Source: Steinernema hermaphroditum
Taxonomy: Eukaryota; Nematoda; Chromadorea; Rhabditida; Steinernematidae
Length of the DNA: 64,000 bases
Direction of reading: 5' to 3'
NCBI GenBank assembly: GCA_030435675.1
Contig: CM059623.1
Coordinates: forward strand, 4,242,012-4,306,011
This document shows, in pieces, positions 25,328 through 38,500 of the stretch. A program made the translations under genes and the position numbers. Below the pieces are notes generated by a model. That model saw nothing but the letters and a program-made list of their open reading frames with translations, was not told where the DNA came from and made no database searches. Positions within the stretch are counted from its first letter, which is position 1. The number at the start of each line of letters is the position of its first letter.

Positions 25328-27853
25328 TTTATTATCTCAATATGTTAGCAAATATACGATCTCTTTCTTCAGTTGTGTCTCCCCAATTGTCTAGTCCCAA
25401 AATGAAACAATGATTCTTGCCAGCTTTGTCTACAGAAATGAGTAACGTTTTCTCCTCGGGTTCCAATTGTCTTCTATCTGGTTTGACCGCATTTTTATTT
25501 ATGTGCACATGTTTTGAAATTTGTCGTTGTGATGATGAATATACATTTTTTTCAATCGAAGCTGTGTCATCTGACGGTCTACTGTCAATCGATAGCTATC
25601 GCTCCTCATCAGGTCGTAAATCACTCGATCGTTGGCTTATTAGCCCGCTGCAGCTCACATCTATGTTATTAAGTGATAGAGTATGATTTCGCTCCCTGTT
25701 TATTTGACCAAACAGATAATCTCACTTTACCGTATGCCTTCATTAAGTTCCTTCCTCAGCTACCTTTCGACCGAAGCTCAGACGAAAACTCGGAAGAAAA
25801 AGTGGTACGCGTGTACGGCTAGGAGTCGGCAGAGATAAAGATCTCAAAAATTTGTTCGAAGTTAATTGGCGAAGGGTAAACGAGTTGTTCGCGCTGTGTT
25901 TTTCCAAAATTGATGGAAGGCCGAGCGGCGCAGCGATGTGAGTGGGCGATATGGGGGAGAGGCGTGCGTCCACGTTTATTAATGCGACACGACGTCGGCA
26001 AAAAGTGGAAAAATAACAAATCGCTCTTGTCGGCTGATAACCGATGAGGAGGGCACCACAAGGCGCAGGATCGGCGATTCATTGTGGGGGGATATCTCTG
26101 AAAGCTGAAGGTATTTCGCAAGTTCTCCAGTTATGACAGAGTATATTGGGCTGTTAAATTTCATAAACGTGAGCTTTGATGCCGGCAGCTTGTGTAAACA
26201 CATGACAATAACCTGATTGAGCTTTGACTACCTGACCAATGGTTTCCGGATATCAACAACAACTTTCCGTTAGCCGATCGTAAACATGTGTGGGCCAATT
26301 TGAGGATTAGCGCTTTGCAAGTCGTAAAACAAGTGCCGCCAAAGGTCAGAAGTAGGTTCGCCGCGACAGGTGACTGAAATATGTGAGTGATTGCGCTACG
26401 CAGGGCTAGCCGACGGTCACGATTATACATATGTTTAATGCAATTGTCATTTTCTCAACTCTTCATATCTCTTCATAACTCTTCATATAATAGAAACCTG
26501 AAAGTAGTTCGGAAAGCCTGAGTATGAAGCATCTATGTGGCATCGATCTTGGGGAAACCCAGAACCTTGAACCAGCCAGCTCGCAGTAGTCTCGCAATCT
26601 AGTCTACACATTTTCAGAGATCTCTTCATGCTCGCCTCTGTCCTCGTGACGTTCACTGTTTATAGCCTTCCTTGCCAACGCAGCTCTGCTACTTTCCCAT
26701 ATCGTTACAAAAGATCACTCCGCTTCTGCAACGGCGACCCTAAACCGAATATGTAATGATGATGTGTTTCCCATCGAACAAACATAAAAAAACGGTGTTT
26801 GATCTGATTAGTGGACGTAACTGCACAAGTAGTCTCATTCCACTGCTTCTTGACAGGCACTCCAGGGCCATAAACGGTAATTTGTGAGTGCGTCTGTGTA
26901 CACAGCGGTGAGATCGTAAAGTGGCCGCGCAGCGCGATAACACTTTGTTGCCTGCACACGGTCTAACCTCTCGAAAGTGGGCGCCATCACCTGTTATGCT
27001 CCGTTTCGGAGGCCACTGTCGCCTTTGTCGGCTCCCGGCTTTACAAGCAAATTGCTCGAGGCGCTAATATACAAATTGCACTCATTCGACAGGTTTATGA
27101 CCGGGAGCAATAGTGGGACCCAGCGCCTTGATAGTGCCGAGATGGTGGAAGAGTGAGGGGCGCCAAATGGACCAAATGGTCAAGTAGAGCGGTGGTTCAC
27201 AACAATCAATCGGAACTTCAAACTCAGGAGCAGTGACCATGTAAAGGACTATTCGATGAAGCAAATCCTAACATATGCGGTTAGGAATATGCTCTTCACA
27301 TGGCGAAGACGATTGGCCAAATTCATTCTTGGGCTGATAATTATCCTGCTTGAAGCTTGAACTGTACGAGATGCGTACTTGCAAAACACAGTCGAATGCA
27401 ATGGACAATAAAGCATGCTTCCCGACATCAGGGTATGTTTGCCTGTAAGTCCGATGAATTCGTTTTGACGCAATTTGATTGACATGTTGGAGGAAACGAA
27501 CGCGCGTGACCTTGAAAGGTGCCTCCTCCGCTGAGATGACAACGTCGATTTTTCCAAAATTTTGATAGTCTCTTGACAGGTTAGATCGATGCGAACGCAC
27601 GAGGCACTATTTTGTATAATAGTGAAGTGAGACGAAGTGCATTTATGCTCGGGGAACACAAACAAGTTGATTAATTGAAGGTGATTGATGTCGCCTCGCG
27701 ATTGAGCTCCATCGCTGATCACTGTATTCGAGGACCAGTCTGCTGATAAATAAAAGTGCCTTGACTTGACTGTTGATTTCGAATTTTTGCATTTCCGTTT
27801 ATATGCTCGACTGGACAGCTTAATTTCGAAGTCAGTCCCGATTACTTTTTTTC
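25328..27853. other. Gene-poor region downstream of the FoxD gene
   Basis: No gene could be supported. A small run of four CTCTTCATA-like units lies at about 26457-26486. Minus-strand ORFs in 25.7-27.6 kb have no family similarity and do not show splice-consistent structure. Confidence 0.35.
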
Positions 27854-27855
27854 TA

Positions 27856-28786
27856 TTGGGTTGGTAAATAAGTTCTCGCCGTTTTTGTTGTCGATCAAAA
27901 AACGAACTTTTATGGAACAATAATAATAAGGCATTAATCAATAATATATTCACCGTTGTTGTCCACGACCTGCTCCCACCGGTCACCAGTTGATCGATTC
28001 CTGTTCTCAAAAAATCGGCAGGTCTGTAGTCAAAGAAGTCAATGATCCAGGTTTGGAGTTCTTCGTCATTTTCAAATGAAACACCCCTCATATGGTTTGA
28101 CAGCGAGTGGAGCAGGTGACATTGCGTTAGTGCTAAGTTAGAAGAATACGGTGGGTGTGGAAGAATCTCCCACTTCAGCTCTTGTAGGGCCAAATGGACG
28201 ACTTTTACAATTTGCGGGTGGGTGCTGTCGTGCAGAAGGATGGCTTGTACTTCATGATTCGAGCTTTTCTTTTGGATTGCATTGTTCAAACGATCCAGCT
28301 AGGTGATGTGCATGTTGTCGTCGAGCGTCTTGTTCCGGTGCACCATTTCCCAGTGCAGCAAGCCTCCACAGTCCCACCATACAGAGGTCATTTTCTTGCT
28401 CTACACCAACGCGGTAACACTTTTTCTTCTCTGGAGCCATCCATTGTTTTCTTTGATTCTTAATGACATGCAGGCACCACTGGTCATCGTCTGTGACAAT
28501 CCTGTACAAAAAGCGATGCACGTCCCGAGCAGCTTCCATCGAATTTTAACCTCGACGGAAGGCAAAAAAAGCACGTGCCGCAAATGGTGTTTTTACCTCC
28601 GGGAAACTCCATGTGAATATCCTGAAATTCAGACATATTATGGCTACAAACGAAAAAAGTGTTACCGAGCTATTATAGAGCAGAGATAGCTCTTTCAAAC
28701 GATATGTTAAAATCGGCGGCATGACAACAATAAAGATTAAAAAACCACAGATTAAAAAAAACGGCGAGAACTTATTTACTAACCCA
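27856..28786 (-). mobile_element. Internally deleted mariner transposon
   Basis: Terminal inverted repeats starting TTGGGTTGGTAAATAAG lie at 27856-27887 and, in reverse complement, at about 28755-28786, with a TA on each outer side (27854-27855 and 28787-28788). The element is 931 bp, against roughly 1.3 kb for intact mariners. The missing part corresponds to the helix-turn-helix region of the transposase. One or two mismatches between the ends and the broken transposase indicate an old copy. Confidence 0.9.
27940..28590 (-). pseudogene. Broken mariner transposase
   Basis: Minus-strand fragments in different frames can be aligned to mariner transposase. FAFRRG then EAARD (N-terminus) is followed immediately by HRFLYRIVTDDDQW (first catalytic D region), showing a deletion of the DNA-binding domain. 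Then LLHDSTHPQIVKV (second D region) and LPHPPYSSNLALTQCHLLHSL (third D region) follow. In the last block the usual catalytic aspartate of S-D-Y-H is replaced by Q. A frameshift lies between the first and second blocks. The gene cannot be active. Confidence 0.85.
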
Positions 28787-28788
28787 AT

Positions 28789-31700
28789 AGAAACCAATAC
28801 AGGACATGATTGAGCGGCACCTTCTGTGTCCTATGTTGTATTAGAAGTGTGTCAAAGCTGTATGACCAACTTGAGCGTTGTGTCTCAGTCTATCCAAACT
28901 TTTACGTCCGATTAGTTAAGTCTAATATAGACTTCTTTATTTCAAACGTGCACGTTTTGCAGGCATATGCCTATTAAATCTCGAAAATGACAGGAACATG
29001 TGAAGTATTTACATACATTGTCCCCCTTCACTCTAGAACACCTTTGATCGGAGTGTTGTACTACGCATTTGTGGATAGATTGATTATTTTGTTGTTATGC
29101 TATAACTAAAATGAAGCTTCTCTGAAAAGGTATTACAAAAAAGGCATTAGGTAATAAAGGTTCCACTGAAAATAATGGTTTTCTTGGCAACTTCTTCGTG
29201 GCAACATTGTACAATAAACGCTTAAGATAATGATGGAATCCCGTAGTCCAGTCTTATCCACTCATAGAGCATGAATCCATGACTACCGTAATCTACAAGC
29301 CTGCAGAAGTATCAAATTTTTGATTAACCATCGTTCGTAATTATCGCATGAGAAAGCAGTCGGAGTCAAACACTGAGCTCAACTTTACGACTTTAATTGT
29401 CTTTACGATAAGATAATGCTGTACACACTGCATTTGGGCAATCAAATTGGCGATTGAATAACGTCTCCCGTTATGGCTCCTATATCTTCCTGATCGGCTA
29501 CTGCGCCGAAGAGTAACTTGATAAGCCGGAACGTAACACGACGTTACGGTCGCCCGGAGAGGTCAGTGACGTCGCATCGAACGGGCAACAGAGTTCACGT
29601 CGACGTCGCTACGGTTGTTTTTTTTTTGGCGCTACTTGGGGCGAACCGCCGGACGAGTTAATCCTATATGCAAACATTATTCTTTCTTTTTGCCGCTGTC
29701 GCTGCTGCCGCCTTTTGATGTAGCCGCTGAGCGTCGGACGTCCAGAGGAGCCAGCGGAGCAGGCGACGCCGGTCGCCGCTGATAAGCACTGCTTGAGTGA
29801 TTGAAGGCTGTTGTGATAACGTAAACGGATAGGGAGGGAGCCAATTGTGCGCACCGGGTGAGAACGCTGACGCCGTTCGGACGATCCGAATGGAACGGCT
29901 GAGGGAATCAAAGGGGACACTTTTATCATCGGATTAACGAACAATACATGTATCACGAGAAAGAGAAATAATACAGAAATAGCCACAAGGGTTCAGGTGA
30001 AAAGATGGGGATTTACTGTGGTTACACGCGTAGAACGGAAGTCAGCACTTAGCATTTCCCGGATTGCACTTGTGATCAGAGAGGTATCCACTTTATGCGC
30101 TGAAGGCAGAAGTTTCAAAACTCATTTTCCACAGCATGGAAATTGGGCAAGTGGCAAAAAATAGGAAAAATAACGGTCTCACTTTAATATGCTCCCAAAA
30201 ACAACTTCCCAAACTTCTGATCTTTTGTGGCGCATCTTTGGCGTCCTAGCGCTCCGTAAGCACCTAATAACTGTCAAACAATGTGTATGTCTCAACTGTG
30301 CGCCAATTTGTCACTCTTGGCACGGAAGTGTTGATGTGTTTTCTGTTGGTGAATAACGAGGCCTTGTAAATCTTCTTACACTAATTAATCGATCATTGCG
30401 CGCCTGGCGACCTCGCCACTCCTCTGCTGCTGTAACAGCTCGTGGGGTAAATGTGGTGCCTCAGGTCATACATTGAGCCGTTAGGGGTGCAAAATTGAGC
30501 ATCCAGCTAAGCAATAACTATGTGACAATCGAACTGTGTGTGATATTTACTGGACTCTCCGTAATGGCAATAAGACAAGGACAACTCATTCATATAAAAC
30601 TACTGATGAGTTTCCAATACTTATACCAAATATTAAGAAAGGGCGATGCCAACGGTGGACGATTGGCGTCATATCTCAGAACTTATGGCGCCTTGAATCA
30701 TTTTTACAGTTTCAGTGTTCTTAAGAGAGCATTTCACCTTACTTAATATAATAAATGGGTATCATTAGCTCGTCTTATAAAAGAACTTGGTACTGTAGCT
30801 TGCAGAAGCCAAACACAAAGTGATTTTGCGCCTAGAGCTCTTCAGAAACAGTTGCATCACAGGAGTCATAAACGGTTAGCGCGCAACGTCGTCCACTGTG
30901 TACACAAATCGGTCGTAAAATTATGGTTATTGGATGTGAACTGTTTGATAAGCGATCGTCAGCACGAGAAAAACTACGTGAATACATGTTGGCATGATAG
31001 ATGTACGCTTCTGTTAAGTTATTCTGGAGTGATGGGGTAATTAAAATGGGCTAATTATTCTGGAGTGATGAGCTAACCATAAAAAGAGGCGGACAATTCT
31101 TCTGAGAAGAAAAGGGTCACGGAGGTTATATGTAGACCAAAGATGACATATGCTGGCAGGCGGTTAATTCGCTGACAAATTCATCGCCCAGAGGACGTAA
31201 ACTGTTTTCTAGGTGGCTGTTGAGTTTTTAGTTTTTAACTGTTTTGGTCAGAACTAGAGCTAATGGAAACCTATATGCACAGTGTGTTGGCTTGTTCCCG
31301 CTCAGGACAAGAAGCAGTAGCTGTAAACAGTAGCTGTTTTATAGCAGCTGTAAACATGGGCTAGTTTGTCGCATATTTATAGAGCAACCCTGTTTTTTCA
31401 AGGCTCTTAAGAAAACCATACCCTCAGCGATATTTTACTTTTTGAAATCCAGAACAACACAATAACATTACGACTTTATTTCATGAATCAAAGGCCTTGC
31501 ACGACACCGAAAATAGACAAACAGAGGATGTTTCTTTGAAGACGCGAAGAGGTTCATCGGAGGTCTTCCGCGATACGATCCAAGCTTTGCATGTAGATCT
31601 CTTTAGCGAGGTCGGCGGCTACGATGGCTCCATTGTGTTCCATTACAAGAATAAGAATAAGAATTCCGTCGGCGCCAAGTAAGTGAACGACCCGGCCACT

Positions 31701-31850
31701 CTTGTCGATTTTGGTGTTAGGATACTTAAAAGAGATGCTATTATTTTGAAAAGCAATGCTATGTCATAGCGGGAGATTCGAAAAGTGATGCTAGTCATGA
31801 AATGAGCGCCTTACCATGAGCAGTTTCTTGAAAAGTCGGCGTTGGTTGGC
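28789..31850. other. Gene-poor region between mariner and the 175-bp repeat
   Basis: This stretch of about 3 kb has no supported gene. A minus ORF at 29609-29986 lies in a locally GC-rich patch without family similarity. A plus ORF at 31497-31682 is short and lacks splice signals that would extend it. Confidence 0.35.
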
Positions 31851-32545
31851 ACCTCATAGATATGGTCATAGACGCATAAACAGGTACACTTCCCGAAACA
31901 GGTACAGCTTGACTTTCCGCAAACTGGATGACGACCATAGACATTATGGTCATATCTGGACCCCGTATCCCATGGGATCCACGAATCCTATTTGGAAGTG
32001 ACAAAACAGACCCCCGAGGAAAGCGGTTTTTTCGTATGCACCTCATAGATATGGTCATAGACATTAACTGTGCAAAATTTCTACTCCGGCCGAGCTCAAA
32101 ATCACGCATAAACAGGTACACTTTACCTACCTGGACCCCGTATCTCATTGGATTCACGAATCCTATTTGGAAGTGACAAAACCGACCCCTAAGGAAAGCG
32201 GTGTTTTCGTATGCACCTCACAGATATGGTCATAGACATTAGCTGTGCAAAATTTCTACTCCAGCCGAGCTCAAAATCACGCATAAACAGGTACACTTTA
32301 CCTACCTGGACCCCGTATCTCATTGGATCCACGAATCCTATTGGGAAGTGACAAAACAGACCCCCGAGGAAAGCGGTTTTTTCGTATGCACCTCATATCT
32401 ATGGTCATGGACATTAGCTGTGCAAAATTTTTACTCCAGCCGAGCTCAAAATCACGCATAAACAGGTACACTTTACCTACCTGGACCCCGTATCTCATTG
32501 GATCCACGAATCCTATTTGAAAGTGGAAAACAGACCCCCGAGGAA
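31851..32545. repeat. 175-bp tandem repeat, about four units
   Basis: The start CACCTCATA recurs at 32039, 32214 and 32389, giving an exact 175-bp period for three units. A more diverged first unit starts at about 31851 with a rearranged middle. Units share ATGGTCATAGACATTA, GCATAAACAGGTACACTT and GACCCC(C/T)(G/A)AGGAAAGCGG. The last unit runs directly into the transposase pseudogene at 32551. Confidence 0.9.
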
Positions 32546-32550
32546 AGCGG

Positions 32551-33150
32551 TTTTTTTCGGAAGTTTTCGAAGAGTGGCTGGAGAAGGTCATCCCCAAACT
32601 TCTTGCGAGAAGCGAAAAAGTTTGCTAGATTCTCGACAATGCTCCGTACCACGGAAGAGTTCTTGAGAGTCCGCCCAGCACGAGGAGTAACAGGAAAGAG
32701 ATAGCCGCGTTTTTGAATAAACACGGGGAGGAGGCTTTCGAAGGGTGGCCTAGGGGCATTCTGTTAGAAAAGTTGTCTATTTTCTATGCGGAGAAAGGAG
32801 GACGTGATTCTTTCAAAAAGTTTTTCGTTGATGAGAGATGCAAACAGGCTGCTGTGGAGCTGCTGAGGCTTCCACCATACCATTGTACTCTTAATCCAAT
32901 AGAGATGCTGTGGGCATATTCAAAAGTACATTCGAAGCCAAATCACACACACACGGACAAATTAGACGTAGTCATAGCACACATGCGAACAGCATTTGAC
33001 ACAATTCCCGTCAGTGCATGTTGGAACTATTTTGAACACACAGTAAAAGTGGAGCGCGAGTATCTTGACCTGCACTGCTCCTCGTTTGCTGGAGTGGATT
33101 ACCGTATCCTTGATTTCGACGCCAGCTCTGACTCTTTCGATGAAGAGTAG
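32551..33150 (+). pseudogene. C-terminal part of a DDE transposase (IS630/Tc1/mariner superfamily)
   Basis: The frame contains EVFEEWLEKVIPKLL, then ILDNAPYH (second catalytic D, codon 32635-32637), RLPPYHCTLNPIEMLWAYSK (third catalytic residue E, codon 32902-32904) and an acidic tail ending at 33150. An in-frame TAG at 32626-32628 lies just before the ILDNAPYH motif. The first catalytic D and the whole N-terminal DNA-binding part are absent, replaced by the 175-bp tandem repeat. The tail (LHCSSFAGVDYR...) matches the fragment at 5721-5837. No terminal inverted repeats were found around this copy. Confidence 0.8.
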
Positions 33151-33289
33151 TTATATTCACTGCTTGTTAACTTGCTATGTTGTTATTTTTTACTGTTGAT
33201 CTTGTTGTAATGAAAGTCGTTGGCGTAAATAGAACACGCGAGACGAGTAGGGCACGGACACTCGAAACGATCGGCAGCACCCGGACAAT

Positions 33290-34800
33290 CGGCAATACCG
33301 TCATAGCAGTCACATACCGCGGAATCTTGTTCAGGTACTGCTTCATGATTTCTCGTTTCTCTGGATCTTTAACGTCAACATCTAGACGCCTGTTCCATGA
33401 CCGTTTTACGTGCCATGAACAGAGTATATGTTGAGTTCCACTGGACGCTCCTCCGAAAGCTTCTTTGTAGGCGTTGACGAACGCGTTGCTGTCGTCGGAC
33501 ATTAAGAACAAAGGTACAATTCCTTCCTGAACAAAATCCAAAATCCCTGAGACAGGTTAGACAAACCTCACCTGTTGTGAATCCATTTAAAGAACGGTAG
33601 CATGTCCGCAGCGGATTCCTGGTAGCACAGGCAATGTCCTGCGGCTCTCGCAACACCAGATTCCGTAAAGACTAACACAGTAACTAACTTCAGAGCATAT
33701 TTGGTCACGTTGTGCGTGCTATCAAAACAGATAGCTTCTCTCCCATAACGAAGCAGCAGGTCGCGTTGATATTCAGTACCAATGAGGCAAAAACCTTCAC
33801 CGGTGTCATTTGTAGGCTCAACGAATCCATGCAGATCTTCATCTTGTGCCTCACGTTTGCGAATGCTGCTAAGATCGTCATTGTCCAACCGGAATTTCCG
33901 AGCGTTGTGCCTACGGTCTATGTCGTAGATGTCACGACGGCTGAAGTATTGAAGCCGGTCGTATGCTGGCACTTTCTTTCTACTTCCTATTTTTTCCATG
34001 ATGTAGTGCACTTCGATTGTCGCGGAGAAGAGCGAGAATCCAATTGCGTTCCTCGGTACTCAGGCGCATCCACTTCCCATCCTCAGCTTCAATGATGTGT
34101 CCAGCGTGCTCAAGGCAGTATTGAACGTTGATACTGCTTTCAGTGACGTGAGCCTGTTATGTAAAGTATGATAAGGCATGCAATTTCAAACTTACAAGTA
34201 GGAAAGCCGTACAGTCCTTTCCACACCTAATCGATATTTTCGGAATTATTCCACTTTGTGTGAGCTTTGAACTCTCGGTAGCCGATCCACTACGGGAGCA
34301 GAACATTCGGACTGTTCGACCCGTCGTTTTGTTCTTATCACCACGTCGCTTGACGAAATCCACACCAAATTTCTTTTTCAAGCTAATTAGCCAGCCCTGA
34401 AACCCTTGCGAAGTGAGAATATATCAACAAGATCAAACCTTAAAGTCGTCTTCAGAGTCTAAGCATTTATGGTCAATTGTGTGATTGCCATTATGTATCG
34501 TCCGGACGTGCTCGATGTAAGATAAATGAGTGGAAGTATGGACATCGCAGTAGGCACATCGGAGGTAGCCAGGAGTATTCATTTCTGCCCGCTGAAACGA
34601 CTTATAAACACCGAGCAGACAGTTATAAGCTTACCATTGAGTGTTTGCGTTCGGTGTGTTTTCTGAGTGCTTCGGCAGAAGGCACTCTGTAACTACAAGA
34701 CTCCTCTGGACAGTGAATAGCTGTTGAAGTGTCATCCAGAGCGCGCTGGAAGACATGGTGCACTTTGCGCAAGTGGCTATTTATTCGAAAAAATCCGATT
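33290..34800 (-). pseudogene. MULE-type transposase with C2H2 fingers and FLYWCH/FAR1-like domain, degraded
   Basis: Reading the minus strand, a C2H2 exon ends at 34635 (HCPEESCSYR...LRKHTERKH), and a second finger exon is 34591-34439 (CAYCDVHTSTHLSYIEHVRTIH). A Cys-containing domain exon follows at 34396-34196 (GWLISLKKKFGVDFVKR...RMFCSRSG), then an exon from 34153. Introns here are 43, 42 and 42 bp with good borders. The MULE catalytic region follows: CFDSTHNVTKYALKLVTVLVF...AGHCLC, then FLMSDDSNAFVNAYKEAFGG and HILCSWHVKRSWNRRL. Frameshifts near 34011 (before HYIMEKIG) and near 33560 break the frame, and homology stops at about 33310. Upstream, the first finger exon runs into the 176-bp repeat at about 34800. 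It is a dead copy truncated at both ends. Confidence 0.75.
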
Positions 34801-35565
34801 TCCGAAAAAGTGCCAAAATCAGGCGGAGTGTGTCTCGAATTCGACCTCGCCCTGCCACAAAGAAGCGATTTCAGAGCACAAGCTTGAGCGCATTTTTGTG
34901 GCACAACCGAGAAGGTCAGAACGGCCATAGTTTGGCTATTGAGAGCCTTTGGATAATTTTGAGAAAAAATGCGATTTCCAAAAAAGTGCCGAAATCGGGC
35001 TGAGTGTGTCCCGAATTGGACCTCACTCTGCCACCTAGAAGCGATTCCAGAGCACAACCTTGGGCGCATTTTTGTGACCTCGCCCTGTCACGACGATCTC
35101 ACTCCAGGCCGTGAACTTGGGCGCATTTTTGTGGCACAACCGAGAAAGTCAGAACGGCCATAGTTTGGCTATTGAGCGCCTTTGGATAATTTTGAGGAAA
35201 AATGCGATTTCCAAAAAAATGCCAAAATCGGGCGGAGTGTGTCTCGAATTGGGCCTCGCCCTGCCACAAAGAAGCGATTCCAGAGCACAAGCTTGGGCGC
35301 ATTTTTGTGGCACAACCGAGAAGGTCAGAACGGCCATAGTTTGGCTATTGAGAGCCTTTGGATAATTTTGAGAAAAAATGCGATTTCCAAAAAAGTGCCG
35401 AAATCGGGCTGAGTGTGTCTCGAATTCGACCTCGCCCTGCCACAAAGAAGCGATTCCAGAGCCCACGCTTGGGCGCATTTTTGTGGCACAACCGAGAAAG
35501 TCAGAACGGCCATAGTTTGGCTATTGAGAGCCTTTGGATAATTTTGAGGAAAAATGCGATTTCCA

Positions 35566-38500
35566 GGAGTCTCGTTTTTGTAGCGGTAGCGAGCGGTCGT
35601 GTTGCCCACTGGCTCCCGTGCCTAGCGGTCGTTCCCGATTGTTCGAAACCGATCTGTACCGAGCACCCCGTTCCAATCCGTCGTGGCTGGCGTGGAACGT
35701 AGGCCGAATCACAAGTATGTCACCTGAGCTACGCAAAAAGAAGAAGAAATTCTACGCATGCTCTGTGAATGCTCGCTCCATCTCTACTCAAAGCAGCTTC
35801 CTGGACTTTCAAAATGGAATTGATTCGTTGAAATCAGATATTACTGGAATTGCCGAAACGCGTATTACTGGCCATGGGCGCTTTGATTACTCGAATGGTA
35901 AGTCGCTATATTACTCTGGTTGTTCAGAAGGAAGAACTTACACTGGCGTCGGATTTTACATCAATTCGGATATGAACAAGCGCGTGAAATCAGTGAATTA
36001 TTATTCTGACCGGATGATGAGCCTCAAGCTGGAAATCGAGGAAGGAAGATATATGAGATTTGTACAGGTTTACGCGCCTCATTCCGGTTATGAAGAAGAA
36101 GAATATGATTCTTTTCTCGATGATCTACGGGAATTGATTGGACAAGACCGGAATTCATATTTACTGATTATGGGAGACTTTAACGCGCCGATTGCAACGA
36201 AACTTTATGTTGAAAGTTATATTGGAAAATTTGCATCAGAAGGAAGAAGCGAAAATGGTCAGAAATTGGTCGACTTCTGCGAGGGTCAACAGTTATACGC
36301 GGTTAACAGTTACTTCCGGAAGCCCCACAATAGACGCTGGACATGGCGAGCACCAAATGGTAATTATTGCAAGGAGATTGACCATTTCTTATCGCCGAAT
36401 CGTCGAATTATTACGAATATGGAGGCTATCAATCAAATCAATGTCGGAAGTGACCACAGGATTATACGATGCACTATTACCGCCTCGTACAGAAGATTTA
36501 AACGACAAAAGCGAAAAGAGAAGAAGATATTAGACAAACAGTTGTTCCGAATGATTCTACTCTCAGAGATACCGAATATTCGTCTAAATGAAGATACGTC
36601 GGAGTTATATGCGCAACTTATTAGAACGATTGATTACGCTTATATGAACTCATCACATTCACAAGAAACTGCTGAGAGGATTACAACGCCCACACGTTTA
36701 TTACTACAACGTCGTCGCGAACTGAAATTTGGAATGTCTTTGAATCCGACGCTTCGAATCGAATACGCGGAAGTTTGTAAATTGGCTAGAAAAATGATGA
36801 CAGCCGATCTCAAGAATAACTACATAAAGATTATGGAAAAAGCGATTAGCGAAAATAGACTACGACGGGGAAAAGAATCACTTCGACATCGTTTCCGACC
36901 GCTGACACTGTTGCGCCCAAGAAATATTTCTTACTCGAATCGTGAATCGTCTACTTCCGAAGCCATACGCGCAGTCCAGAACTTCTACAACGATTTATAT
37001 CGTTCCGATTTTGATGACTTATTGCCACCAACAGCTCCAATCGATATTTCCGTCTCAGTAAACGAAACACTGGAGGCGCTACTTAGTATGAAACGTCAAG
37101 GATCGCCTGGAATCGATGGAATTACACCGGAATCCCTCCGAACTGCCGCAAACATACTAGCTCCGATGTTTACTATCTTGTTCAACTCGATTGCTCGATC
37201 CACTAATACTCCGACTCAGCTACTGTTCGCCAATACGATTCTATTGTACAAGAAGGGTGATGCCACTGACGTTTCGAACTACAGACCGATAAGCTTACTT
37301 TCAACAATCTACAAGACGCTTACGAAAATTCTTACGAAACGAATCCAGCTTATTATTGATGAATCGAATACTATACTCCCGGCGAATCAAGCTGGTTTCC
37401 GTGCAGGTTTCTCGACTACGGACCACTTACAGGCGCTCAACTCTATCGCCGAAAACTTGTACGAATACAACGTCCCGCTTTACGCTGTCTTTGTGGATTT
37501 TACGAAAGCCTTCGACACTATCGAGTTCAACGCCATCTGGGAAGCATTACACTTCTATGGGATCGACACCAACATGATGAATATGATTAAACTATTGTAT
37601 GCCAACGGGACATCAGCGGTATTCATCGATGGTCAAGCAGCAGAATTCGAAACGCAAAGAGGAGTTCGCCAAGGAGATACACTATCGCCGTTGCTGTTTA
37701 TACTTACACTACAATATGCTCTCGACAAGCTGAATTGGAACGATAGAGGATTGAAAATTAACGACAATCGACTGAGTTATTTGGCATATGCGGATGATGT
37801 TGTACTATTGGCTCACAGCTTTGATGAGGCTCAAGAACTTCTACGAGAATTTGCGATTGCTGCAGCAACTGTCGGGCTCAATATTAACACTTCGAAAACG
37901 AAATGGATGAATCAGGATCGTGTTCCGCATGATGGAAGAGAATTGAAGTTGGAAGACGAGGCTATTGAGAAGGTTACCGAATTTACGTATCTGGGACAAT
38001 TGATCAGATGGCCACGCAACCATAACACGGAAATATCACGAAGAATATCGGCATCTTGGGCAGCATACACGAAATATAAGGACTTTTTATCTTCCCGTCG
38101 CGTACCCATGGCACTGAAAAAGAAACTCTTTGATCAATGCATCAAGCCTGTTATGCTCTACGGATGCGAAACGTGGGCCTTGACGAAATCTACATGGAAA
38201 AGAATCGACATAGCGCAGAAACGCATGGAACGAAGGATGCTCGGGATAAAGCTTATCGACAAGATACCTAACGACGAAATACGAAGAAGAACGCAATTAT
38301 CAGACTGGAAGGAAAGTGCAAGACGAAGAAAATGGAATTATGCAAGGAAACTGCTACTGGAAAATGTGAAATGGTCTCGAAAAACCACTATATGGGAGGT
38401 GAAGAACGACTACAATGATGCGAAACGCCCAACCGGAAGACCTCGAGTGCGATGGACTGACGATTTCAAGATACTACCAGCCCGCTGGAATGAAGCATCA

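Noticed and set aside
27249..28289. 346-codon minus ORF
   Set aside because: Only its first part is mariner transposase. The rest continues past the terminal repeat at 27856 into non-coding flank, so it is not a single protein.
29609..29986. 125-codon minus ORF in a GC-rich patch
   Set aside because: It has no recognisable domain and low-complexity Gln/Arg content. Its frame is not extended by any splice signals.
34623..35609. Overlapping ORFs across the 176-bp repeats
   Set aside because: They repeat with the satellite period in both strands and have no domain content, apart from the end of one that overlaps the C2H2 exon of the MULE pseudogene.
35534..35716. Upstream extension of the retrotransposon ORF
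   Set aside because: Its first codons lie in the flanking satellite outside the target duplication, and the extension starts at TTG. The first ATG inside the element (35717) was used.
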